A stretch of 48,745 nucleotides of DNA from Alkalinema sp. CACIAM 70d (lineage in GTDB: Bacteria > Cyanobacteriota > Cyanobacteriia > Leptolyngbyales > Leptolyngbyaceae): positions 1 through 48,745 of the forward strand of contig MUGG01000015.1 in the NCBI GenBank assembly GCA_002148405.1, given 5' to 3'. Below are positions 42,843 to 48,745 of the stretch, in pieces; the first letter of the stretch is position 1; the number at the start of each line of letters is the position of its first letter. Made by a program: the position numbers and the translations under genes. Below the pieces are notes generated by a model, which did not search any database, had not been told where the DNA came from, and was given only the letters and a program-made list of their open reading frames with translations.

Positions 42843-44756
42843 ATGCCTGTCAATACCCAAGGCGATCGCCCTTCTAATCTGCCCAAGCCGAAACAAATTG
42901 GTGGCAGTCTATTGTTGTGGTTAAGTCTACTGCTGCTCATTAATTCCTTGCTGTTCCGACAACCGCCCTATGTCCGTAAGCCCTACAGTGAGTTTATTCA
43001 ACAGGTGCAAGCCGGACAGGTGGCGAAGGCGGAAGTGGGTAGCGATCGAATCATCTATACCCTGAAAGGATCGCAGGAGAATTCAGCTAAATTAATCACT
43101 ACACCTGTGGTAAATGATCTCGAGTTACCTAAAATTCTGCGGGACAATAAGGTTGAGTTTTCTGCGGTATCGACTAGCGAGATCAATTGGATTTTTACGC
43201 TGCTGGGCTGGATTTTGCCGCCTCTTCTCTTCTTTAGTCTCTGGGGTTGGTTTATGAGCCGAGGAGAACTGGGGGGAGGTGCTTTAACGGTAGGTAAAAG
43301 CAATGCAAGAATTTATGCGGAAGGGAATACTGGCGTTACCTTTGATGATGTTGCGGGAGTTGATGAGGCGAAGGTTGAGTTACAAGAGATTGTTGATTTT
43401 TTAAAAAATGCTGAAAAGTACGCTCGCTTGGGGGCTAAGATTCCTAAAGGTGTCTTGTTAATTGGCCCACCGGGAACGGGAAAAACATTGCTAGCCAAAG
43501 CGATCGCAGGAGAGGCGGGAGTTCCGTTTTTCAGTATTTCGGGTTCCGAATTTATTGAACTGTTTGTGGGGGTGGGGGCTGCGCGGGTGCGCGATCTGTT
43601 TGACCAAGCGAAAAATCAAGCGCCTTGTATTGTGTTTATTGATGAGTTGGATGCGCTGGGGAAATCTCGTGCTACCGGAGGCCCAATGCTGGGGGGGAAC
43701 GATGAGCGGGAACAAACCTTGAACCAATTGTTATCGGAAATGGATGGGTTTGATCCGAATACTGGCGTAATTTTGCTGGCGGCGACGAATCGACCTGAGG
43801 TGCTTGATCCGGCGTTGCGGCGTCCGGGTCGGTTCGATCGGCAAATTTTGGTCGATCGACCGGATAAGTTGGGTCGGGAAGCGATTCTCTGCCTTCATGC
43901 AAAGAGTGTGAAGCTTTCGGAAGATGTGAATTTAAGTATCATCGCCGCGCGAACTTCTGGCTTTGCGGGAGCGGATTTGGCGAATCTAGTGAACGAAGCG
44001 GCACTGTTGGCAGCCCGGATGGAACGATCGGCGGTGACGATGGCGGACTTTAATGAGGCGATCGAACGGGTAGTAGCGGGTTTGCAGAAGCGATCGCGGG
44101 TGTTGAATGAGATGGAAAAACGAACGGTCGCCTACCATGAGGTGGGGCATGCGTTGATTGGTGCAGTGATTCCGGGGACAGGGAAAGTTGAGAAGATTTC
44201 TATCATTCCACGGGGACTGGGAGCCTTAGGGTATACACTACAGATGCCGGAGGAAGATCGGTTTTTGATGACTGAGTCGGAAATCCGGGGTCAACTAGCA
44301 ATGCTGTTGGCGGGCCGCACGGCGGAAGAGTTGATTTTTGGGACGGTCTCCACGGGGGCCAGTGATGATATCCAAAAAGCCACAGATTTGGCTGAACGCT
44401 TTGTGACGCTCTATGGCATGAGTGCCAGTCTTGGGCCGATCGCCTTTGAACGCGGCCAACAAAGCTTTCTAGAGGGCTATTCTTCTCCTCGACGGACAGT
44501 CAGCGATCGGGTGGCGGAAGCGATCGATACGGAGGTGAAGCAACTGATTGAAGGTGCCCATGGTGTTGCTAAAACGGTTTTGGCAACGAACCGAGGATTA
44601 CTAGAGAGGATGGCGGAGGATCTACTCAAGTCAGAAGTTCTGGAGGGGGAAGATCTGCAAGCTCGGCTAGCACAAGTGCAAATTTCTCCTCAAATGAAAA
44701 CTTGGTTAGCAAATGGTACGGTGCTTAAGAGTCTACCGGATTTAGTCAAGATTTAG
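42843..44756 (+). CDS. ftsH: ATP-dependent zinc metalloprotease FtsH
   Basis: A protein of 637 residues. Two membrane helices (about 20-40 and 114-140) flank a periplasmic or lumenal FtsH-extracellular domain ([29 protein letters not shown]). The AAA domain has Walker A GPPGTGKT near 208, Walker [11 protein letters not shown], and the second-region-of-homology arginines ([20 protein letters not shown]). The M41 protease motif HEVGH begins at residue 432, with [14 protein letters not shown] carrying the third ligand. It degrades membrane proteins, such as damaged PSII D1 in cyanobacteria. The N-terminus differs from what I recall of the canonical FtsH2/FtsH3 (inference), so it may be an accessory paralogue. 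It is followed by two microproteins and a terminator. Confidence 0.96.
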   Translation: MPVNTQGDRPSNLPKPKQIGGSLLLWLSLLLLINSLLFRQPPYVRKPYSEFIQQVQAGQVAKAEVGSDRIIYTLKGSQENSAKLITTPVVNDLELPKILRDNKVEFSAVSTSEINWIFTLLGWILPPLLFFSLWGWFMSRGELGGGALTVGKSNARIYAEGNTGVTFDDVAGVDEAKVELQEIVDFLKNAEKYARLGAKIPKGVLLIGPPGTGKTLLAKAIAGEAGVPFFSISGSEFIELFVGVGAARVRDLFDQAKNQAPCIVFIDELDALGKSRATGGPMLGGNDEREQTLNQLLSEMDGFDPNTGVILLAATNRPEVLDPALRRPGRFDRQILVDRPDKLGREAILCLHAKSVKLSEDVNLSIIAARTSGFAGADLANLVNEAALLAARMERSAVTMADFNEAIERVVAGLQKRSRVLNEMEKRTVAYHEVGHALIGAVIPGTGKVEKISIIPRGLGALGYTLQMPEEDRFLMTESEIRGQLAMLLAGRTAEELIFGTVSTGASDDIQKATDLAERFVTLYGMSASLGPIAFERGQQSFLEGYSSPRRTVSDRVAEAIDTEVKQLIEGAHGVAKTVLATNRGLLERMAEDLLKSEVLEGEDLQARLAQVQISPQMKTWLANGTVLKSLPDLVKI

Positions 44757-44783
44757 TGGGTTAACTGCTAGTGGGTTAACTGC
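44754..44783. repeat. 15-nt tandem duplication at ftsH stop
   Basis: TAGTGGGTTAACTGC is duplicated back to back, the first copy starting with the TAG stop codon of ftsH. Confidence 0.85.
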
Positions 44784-44844
44784 CAACTCCATGGGGCCTA
44801 GCGGTGGAAAACTCTTTAGGCATTTGGGAAGGAGGTTAGTACGT

Positions 44845-44946
44845 ATGCCGTTCTATCCCATCAGTGGTGTTCTTTACATTATTGTTCAAGTATTACTCTT
44901 GATCGTTGTTGCTCTTGTTTGGTATTTCAATGGAGGTGGCGTGTAA
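44845..44946 (+). CDS. 33-aa membrane microprotein downstream of ftsH
   Basis: A frame of 33 codons from ATG 44845 to TAA 44946, with a GGAGG ribosome-binding site. The product starts MPFYPISGVLYII and continues in one hydrophobic helix to VALVWYFNGGGV: a single-pass membrane peptide. Its stop overlaps the next microprotein start (TAATG). It is 88 nt after ftsH on the same strand, before the terminator, so it is probably in the ftsH operon and might modulate the protease, as microproteins do for FtsH in other bacteria. Confidence 0.65.
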   Translation: MPFYPISGVLYIIVQVLLLIVVALVWYFNGGGV

Positions 44947-45095
44947 TGCAAAACCTATGGAGATCAGACAATCTCATCACCTATGTTCTGATTAAGCTAT
45001 TTGTGATTCTGCTGCTGCTCTCGATTTTGTATCTTGCGAGTTCTGATGGCTCGTTTTTCCACCCTTTCTACTTTTCCCCGTTCTTTGCTGGCTAG
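44946..45095 (+). CDS. 49-aa membrane microprotein, coupled to the preceding one
   Basis: A frame of 49 codons from ATG 44946 to TAG 45095. The start shares one base with the preceding stop (TAATG). A GGAGG sequence in the end of the first gene (44931-44935) sits properly as its ribosome-binding site. The product has a polar N-terminus (MQNLWRSDNLITYV), one helix (IKLFVILLLLSILYLASS) and an aromatic C-terminal tail (FFHPFYFSPFFAG). No family recognised. It is followed by the terminator at 45141. Confidence 0.65.
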   Translation: MQNLWRSDNLITYVLIKLFVILLLLSILYLASSDGSFFHPFYFSPFFAG

Positions 45096-45140
45096 TTTCT
45101 GATTTATTAAAGCCAGCGATCGATCAGATCAAGATCTGTC

Positions 45141-45176
45141 AAGGGTTACGCTAAGAACTCAGCGTAACCCTTTTGT
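45141..45176 (+). terminator. Rho-independent terminator of the ftsH operon
   Basis: A 12-bp perfect stem (AAGGGTTACGCT/AGCGTAACCCTT) with an 8-nt loop is followed by a short T-rich run. It lies 46 nt after the second microprotein stop. Confidence 0.85.
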
Positions 45177-45236
45177 TGGCTTGCTTTTTTGTTGGCTTGC
45201 CTTTCAGGCAATTTCCTAATTCTGGGTGTTCCTTTG

Positions 45237-45266
45237 TATGCTGGGTCTAGTTATGCTGGGTCTAGT
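45237..45266. repeat. 15-nt tandem duplication upstream of amidohydrolase
   Basis: TATGCTGGGTCTAGT occurs twice in direct succession, ending 27 nt before the GTG start. A separate 14-nt duplication, TTTTGTTGGCTTGC, is at 45171-45200. Confidence 0.85.
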
Positions 45267-45292
45267 GTAGATAATGATTACCTAAAGTAACT

Positions 45293-46573
45293 GTGACTCA
45301 ACGACCACCTTTGCCGATCGCTTGTCTGACCATTAATGCCGATCGCTTAATCGAACGCTTGGATGAACTGGCGACGATCGGTCAATTGGAGACAGGCGGT
45401 GTCTGCCGCATTGCCTTTAGTGAGACTGATGTTCAAGCCCGACAATGGGTTTGGCAACGGATGGTGGATGCGGGGATGACTGTGCGGGTGGATGCGGCGG
45501 GTAACCTGATTGGACGTTATGCAGGCACCCAAGAGGAGTTACCCGCTTTAGCGACGGGTTCCCACATTGATACGGTGCCTGTGGCGGGGAAGTTCGATGG
45601 CTGTCTGGGGGTGCTGGCTGGCCTTGAAGTGGTGCAAACTTTGCATGACAACCAACTGCGCCTCCGCCACCCGATCGAGGTAATTGTGTTCACGGATGAG
45701 GAGCGATCGGTGATTGGCTCCAAGGCGATGGCGGGGGAATTGCTGGACGATCCGACGCTCTATGTAAGGTTGGATGGAACGTCGATCGAAAGCTGTTTGG
45801 AAAAAATCGGGGGTAGTTGGGCCGAAATTGCAACAGCCAAGCGCTTTCAACTGACGGACGCTGGGGAAAAACGGTCAGACATTGCAGCTTTTGTGGAGTT
45901 GCATGTGGAGCAAGGTGGTGTTCTAGAAGCGGCTGAGGTGGAAATTGGCGTTGTCACAGGCGTTGTGGGACAGTATCGCTTTGCAGTGACGATTCTAGGG
46001 CAGGCTAACCATGCGGGGACGACGCCGATGGATGCTCGCCAGGATGCTTTGCTGGCGGCGGCTCAGCTGGTGGTTGCCGTGAACCAAATTGCAACTACAA
46101 CGCCGGGGGATCAGGTGGCGACGGTGGGTTACCTGACGGTTTCTCCCAATGCGACAAATACGATCGCGGGACAAGTAGATCTGCGCATTGACCTACGGGA
46201 TTTGTCCCAGGTTCATTTAGATGGGTTGGTCGCGCAAATTCGATCGGCTTGTGAGCAAATCGCCCAGTCTACGGGAACGGAAATTACGATCCAGCCAACG
46301 CTCCAGATTCGGCCTACGTTAGCGGCACCGCAAATTATGGCGGTGATTGAAAACGTAGCTCATCAATTACAACTCCCAACGCTGGAGTTACCGAGTCGAG
46401 CTGGACATGATGCTCAGGAAATGGGTCGAATCACAGATATGGGAATGATTTTTGTGCCTAGTCGATCGGGGATTAGTCATTCTGCGGATGAATATACCGC
46501 TGATCAGCAATGTGTTCAGGGCACAATGGTGTTGCTGAAAACGCTAATTCAGTTAGATGATTGCTATGACTAA
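45293..46573 (+). CDS. M20-family amidohydrolase (allantoate / N-carbamoyl-L-amino acid hydrolase type)
   Basis: A protein of 426 residues. The zinc-binding pattern of the hydantoinase/carbamoylase subgroup is complete: ATGSHIDTVPVAGKFDGCLGV, VFTDEERSVIGSK, VELHVEQGGVLE, and AGHDAQEMGRI. ANHAGTTPMDARQDAL is the dimerisation-domain substrate motif. Enzymes of this group hydrolyse allantoate, ureidoglycolate or N-carbamoyl amino acids in purine or amino-acid nitrogen recycling; the exact substrate cannot be read from these motifs. Start codon is GTG at 45293; no strong ribosome-binding site precedes it. It is convergent with the phycobiliprotein-family gene. Confidence 0.9.
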   Translation: MTQRPPLPIACLTINADRLIERLDELATIGQLETGGVCRIAFSETDVQARQWVWQRMVDAGMTVRVDAAGNLIGRYAGTQEELPALATGSHIDTVPVAGKFDGCLGVLAGLEVVQTLHDNQLRLRHPIEVIVFTDEERSVIGSKAMAGELLDDPTLYVRLDGTSIESCLEKIGGSWAEIATAKRFQLTDAGEKRSDIAAFVELHVEQGGVLEAAEVEIGVVTGVVGQYRFAVTILGQANHAGTTPMDARQDALLAAAQLVVAVNQIATTTPGDQVATVGYLTVSPNATNTIAGQVDLRIDLRDLSQVHLDGLVAQIRSACEQIAQSTGTEITIQPTLQIRPTLAAPQIMAVIENVAHQLQLPTLELPSRAGHDAQEMGRITDMGMIFVPSRSGISHSADEYTADQQCVQGTMVLLKTLIQLDDCYD

Positions 46574-46603
46574 ACTTTTAGAAATACTTTTAACCCAAAT
46601 CGG

Positions 46604-47188
46604 TTAATCTTGACCGAAGTGGGAGAGATAACTGGAGAGGTGCTGAAAAAACGGTTTGATTTTGTCGTAATCGCTAGGCTCGATATAAGGGCGGGAAGCT
46701 TCGGCGAGGGCGTCAATTCCAGCAGTCATGGCATCTAAGGGCACTGCCAGTTCTAAATACAGCGCTTCCATAAAATGGAGTCCCTGCTGGCTCAGGTAGT
46801 CAGGAACATTGCCCGCGATCGCGTAGGAAATGGAGCGCAGAAAGTGCTGAAAATCCCGCCAACAGGCTTCTGCCCGCATTTCGGGGTATAATGCGCCCTC
46901 TGGCTCCGTAATTCCTGGAAACTTTTGCAGAATGGATGCTCTAGCTTGGTCAATAATGTCTGTTGCGTTGTCTCGTAACTGTTTGGCGACGGGAATGTAT
47001 TGTGCTTTCTTGGGGGCGGCGGCGGCAATGGATTCTAGTTCTTCGTCGGATAGCCAACGGTTGTTTTCATCTGCTGCCTGGAACAAGGCAATGGAGGCTG
47101 CTGGATGGGCTGGGAACCAAGCCTGAAAGTTCATAATTTTTGCTTTCAGAATCAGTTCTTGGACGATCGGGCTTAAGGTTTCAGCCAT
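46604..47188 (-). CDS. Phycobilisome protein-like (phycobiliprotein globin fold)
   Basis: A protein of 194 residues. The C-terminal ~115 residues fit a phycobiliprotein: MRAEACWRDFQHFLRSISYAIAGN aligns with the chromophore region of allophycocyanin and phycocyanin, with the bilin-binding Cys followed by conserved R and D. ALYLELAVPLDAMTAGIDAL then matches helices F-G. The N-terminal part (WLSDEELESIAAAAPKKAQYIPV) is diverged from linker-interacting helices of core subunits. It follows cpcE-cpcF on the same strand with a TAGGAG ribosome-binding site. It may be a stress or assembly variant, or a chromophore carrier. It is not one of the standard cpcA/B or apcA/B subunits. Confidence 0.85.
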   Translation of the reverse strand: MAETLSPIVQELILKAKIMNFQAWFPAHPAASIALFQAADENNRWLSDEELESIAAAAPKKAQYIPVAKQLRDNATDIIDQARASILQKFPGITEPEGALYPEMRAEACWRDFQHFLRSISYAIAGNVPDYLSQQGLHFMEALYLELAVPLDAMTAGIDALAEASRPYIEPSDYDKIKPFFQHLSSYLSHFGQD

Positions 47189-47284
47189 ATGAACAGGCTC
47201 CTATTGATTCAAAGGTTGAGCTGAGTGATGAATAGGGTGGCTATTGTAGCAATCTGGCCAGAAGCAAACACTAATAGCAGCCTT

Positions 47285-47908
47285 CTACGGTTGTGGAGAG
47301 GCGATCGATTGAATGGCCCACTGTGCTCTCGCTCTTACGGCCAGTGAGGGGTCTGTCTGGGTGAGGGTGTGGAGCTTTTCGAGAATTTCAGCATTCGGCT
47401 GAAGCGTTGCGAGGTTATGGAGAGCAGTGGTTGCCGCGAATCGGACGACCCATTCTGGGTCTTGTAAAACCTGTAAAAGGACATCGATCGTTTTTTGAAT
47501 ATCGTTCTGGGCAGAGGATAGATCGGGCCAATGGATAAAACCCAGACCCCGCGCAGCCGCCCGACGAACACTCAGCGCAAAATCATTGAGTGCAGCTTCC
47601 TGCAAAACACCCAGGGCACGGGCATCCCCCATGAGAGAGAGGGCACGAATGGCCCAAGCCCGCGCACCATAATTATAGTCATCTAATAAATTTAATAAAG
47701 GCTCCACGGCAGGTGGGCCAATTTTGACCAGACCCTCAATGGCGGCAAGGGCTGCTCCCGGATTATTGTAACCAAGGGCCTTAATCAAGTGGGGGACTGT
47801 TTCTGGGATGGCAGCATCCGCCAACTGTTGCACTGCATCCGCTAATTTAGATGCAGAATCGGCCTGTTCAATGTTGTGGAGTAACGTTAAAGCAAATGCA
47901 GAAGACAT
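47285..47908 (-). CDS. cpcF: Phycocyanobilin lyase subunit beta CpcF
   Basis: A protein of 207 residues composed of HEAT-like repeats (IPETVPHLIKALGYNNPGAAL, GPPAVEPLLNLLDDYNYGARAWAIRAL, SVRRAAARGLGFI, EWVVRFAATTALHNL). This is the CpcF layout; with CpcE it forms the heterodimeric E/F lyase that attaches phycocyanobilin to Cys84 of the phycocyanin alpha subunit. It follows cpcE directly. The ATG at 47908, 15 nt after the cpcE stop, is preferred to a TTG at 47923. Confidence 0.9.
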   Translation of the reverse strand: MSSAFALTLLHNIEQADSASKLADAVQQLADAAIPETVPHLIKALGYNNPGAALAAIEGLVKIGPPAVEPLLNLLDDYNYGARAWAIRALSLMGDARALGVLQEAALNDFALSVRRAAARGLGFIHWPDLSSAQNDIQKTIDVLLQVLQDPEWVVRFAATTALHNLATLQPNAEILEKLHTLTQTDPSLAVRARAQWAIQSIASPQP

Positions 47909-47923
47909 GCTACCCAATCTCAA

Positions 47924-48736
47924 CTACAGCAAAGAATCCATCAACGCCAACACTTCTCCTATCTGAGGAGAAAGATCACCCAGATGCCCAGGGTCAATCT
48001 GAGCTTCTAGGATACCCTTGAGCGCAACTAATTTGAGACTATTCTCCGCTAAAGTTTGCGCAATGGGTTGAGCGGCTGGAAGAAACCCGATCGCACCCAG
48101 GTCAGAGAGGACGGTTCGTCGAAGTTGCAAATTATTGCCCTTGAGGGCCTCCACCAGTAAAAAACCAAATCGATCTTCCCCAGTCAACAAATAGAGCGCT
48201 CGGGCTGCCGCATACTGTACTCGTTCCAGCGGATGGTCTAAAAATGGCAGAATATAGGGTACCGTATGGGTGTCCTGAAGGGCACCAAGGGCCTCAATTA
48301 AGGCATCAAAGGGCTGTGAATTAGCCATCAATGGATCAACTTGCCCATCCGCTAGTCCAGACTTCACTAATTCCAGCAACCGTGGAATGGCGGTTGGGTT
48401 CCGTAATAATTCTAATGAATTGGCTGCTGCCTCTCGGACATAAAAGTCAGAGCAATCTAAAGCCTGAATTAAAGGGGGAACTGCCTGCTGATCTCCGAGT
48501 TTTCCTAGGGCGCGTGCTGCATTCCGTCGCAAGGGGAAACCGCCCTCTGGGGTTTGGTCATCGGTATCTTCCAAAGCGGAAATGAGTAGCTCGATCGCCT
48601 CAGGGTGGTTCACTTGAAACTTGCCAAACCACCAAGCGGCATAGAACCGTAAACCCAGGTCATTACCCTTGAGATTGGCCAAGGCTTGTTCTAAGGTGAG
48701 GGGCTGAGCAAATTGAAAATCGGAATCATCGAGCAT
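47924..48736 (-). CDS. cpcE: Phycocyanobilin lyase subunit alpha CpcE
   Basis: A protein of 270 residues made of HEAT-like repeats: LTLEQALANLKGNDLGLRFYAAWWFGKF, FPLRRNAARALGKLGDQQAVPPLIQAL, FYVREAAANSLELL, ERVQYAAARALYLLTGEDRF, LQLRRTVLSDLGAIG. The order and the AAWWFGKF opening are typical of CpcE. It partners CpcF in bilin attachment to phycocyanin alpha. The ATG is 9 nt from the window edge, so cpcBA or linker genes may lie beyond it. The whole gene is within the window. Confidence 0.92.
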   Translation of the reverse strand: MLDDSDFQFAQPLTLEQALANLKGNDLGLRFYAAWWFGKFQVNHPEAIELLISALEDTDDQTPEGGFPLRRNAARALGKLGDQQAVPPLIQALDCSDFYVREAAANSLELLRNPTAIPRLLELVKSGLADGQVDPLMANSQPFDALIEALGALQDTHTVPYILPFLDHPLERVQYAAARALYLLTGEDRFGFLLVEALKGNNLQLRRTVLSDLGAIGFLPAAQPIAQTLAENSLKLVALKGILEAQIDPGHLGDLSPQIGEVLALMDSLL

Positions 48737-48745
48737 AGTAGATTC

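Overview
The window is from a cyanobacterial chromosome, probably a filamentous non-heterocystous type (the lineage is a weak inference). The main support is cpcE/cpcF phycocyanin lyase genes beside a phycobiliprotein-family gene at the right end, many GCGATCGC (HIP1-type) octamers, and families typical of cyanobacteria: DUF928, CHAT-TPR, CHASE2-GGDEF and a two-partner-secretion exoprotein. No rRNA or tRNA gene and no intact insertion sequence was recognised.

Region 1 (1-10916) is a CRISPR island. A CRISPR array with at least eight 36-nt repeats runs off the left edge, followed by a PD-(D/E)XK nuclease-like gene. A tightly overlapping minus-strand type III-B operon then reads cmr2 (HD-less, GGDD intact), cmr3, cmr4, cmr5, a long Cmr6 protein whose C-terminal half looks like Cmr1, and a CARF-HEPN ribonuclease. 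The predicted logic is crRNA-guided RNA recognition, cyclic oligoadenylate synthesis by Cmr2, and activation of the CARF-HEPN RNase. cas6, cas1 and cas2 are absent here. Upstream lie a RelE-like toxin gene without a visible antitoxin, a solitary diverged CRISPR repeat, and a WYL-domain regulator.

Region 2 (10917-20803) holds general metabolism and stress genes. It contains a glycine-zipper stress protein and a BON lipoprotein ending at a strong terminator. A minus-strand anaerobic redox set follows (PflA-type radical SAM activase, OsmC, and sulfhydrogenase/AsrAB-like beta and gamma subunits with a cNMP-binding protein between them). After that come a repeat/linker protein, a 37-aa membrane microprotein, a SulP anion transporter and a DUF3592 protein.

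Region 3 (20804-29941) is a plus-strand cluster: a filamentous-haemagglutinin-like exoprotein, an Rpn/DUF2887 nuclease, a TPR-CHAT caspase-like protein, a DUF928 protein and a CHASE2-GGDEF diguanylate cyclase whose start overlaps the DUF928 stop.

Region 4 (29942-41970) is an unusual minus-strand accessory block. It encodes a GH13 amylase, a 1025-aa PLAT-metallophosphoesterase-AbfB protein, a DUF6345 protein with a caspase-like His/Cys pair and a close partner gene, a secreted protein, a small membrane protein, a 634-aa unknown, a 109-aa unknown and a YukJ/DUF2278-lamin-tail protein. Most carry domains typical of extracellular or lipid-binding proteins but no signal peptide. This block is the best candidate for an undescribed system.

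Region 5 (41971-48745) holds an FtsH protease with two translationally coupled membrane microproteins and a terminator, an M20 amidohydrolase, and a minus-strand set of cpcE, cpcF and a phycobiliprotein-family gene. Short tandem duplications (11-20 nt) occur in many gaps throughout the window.
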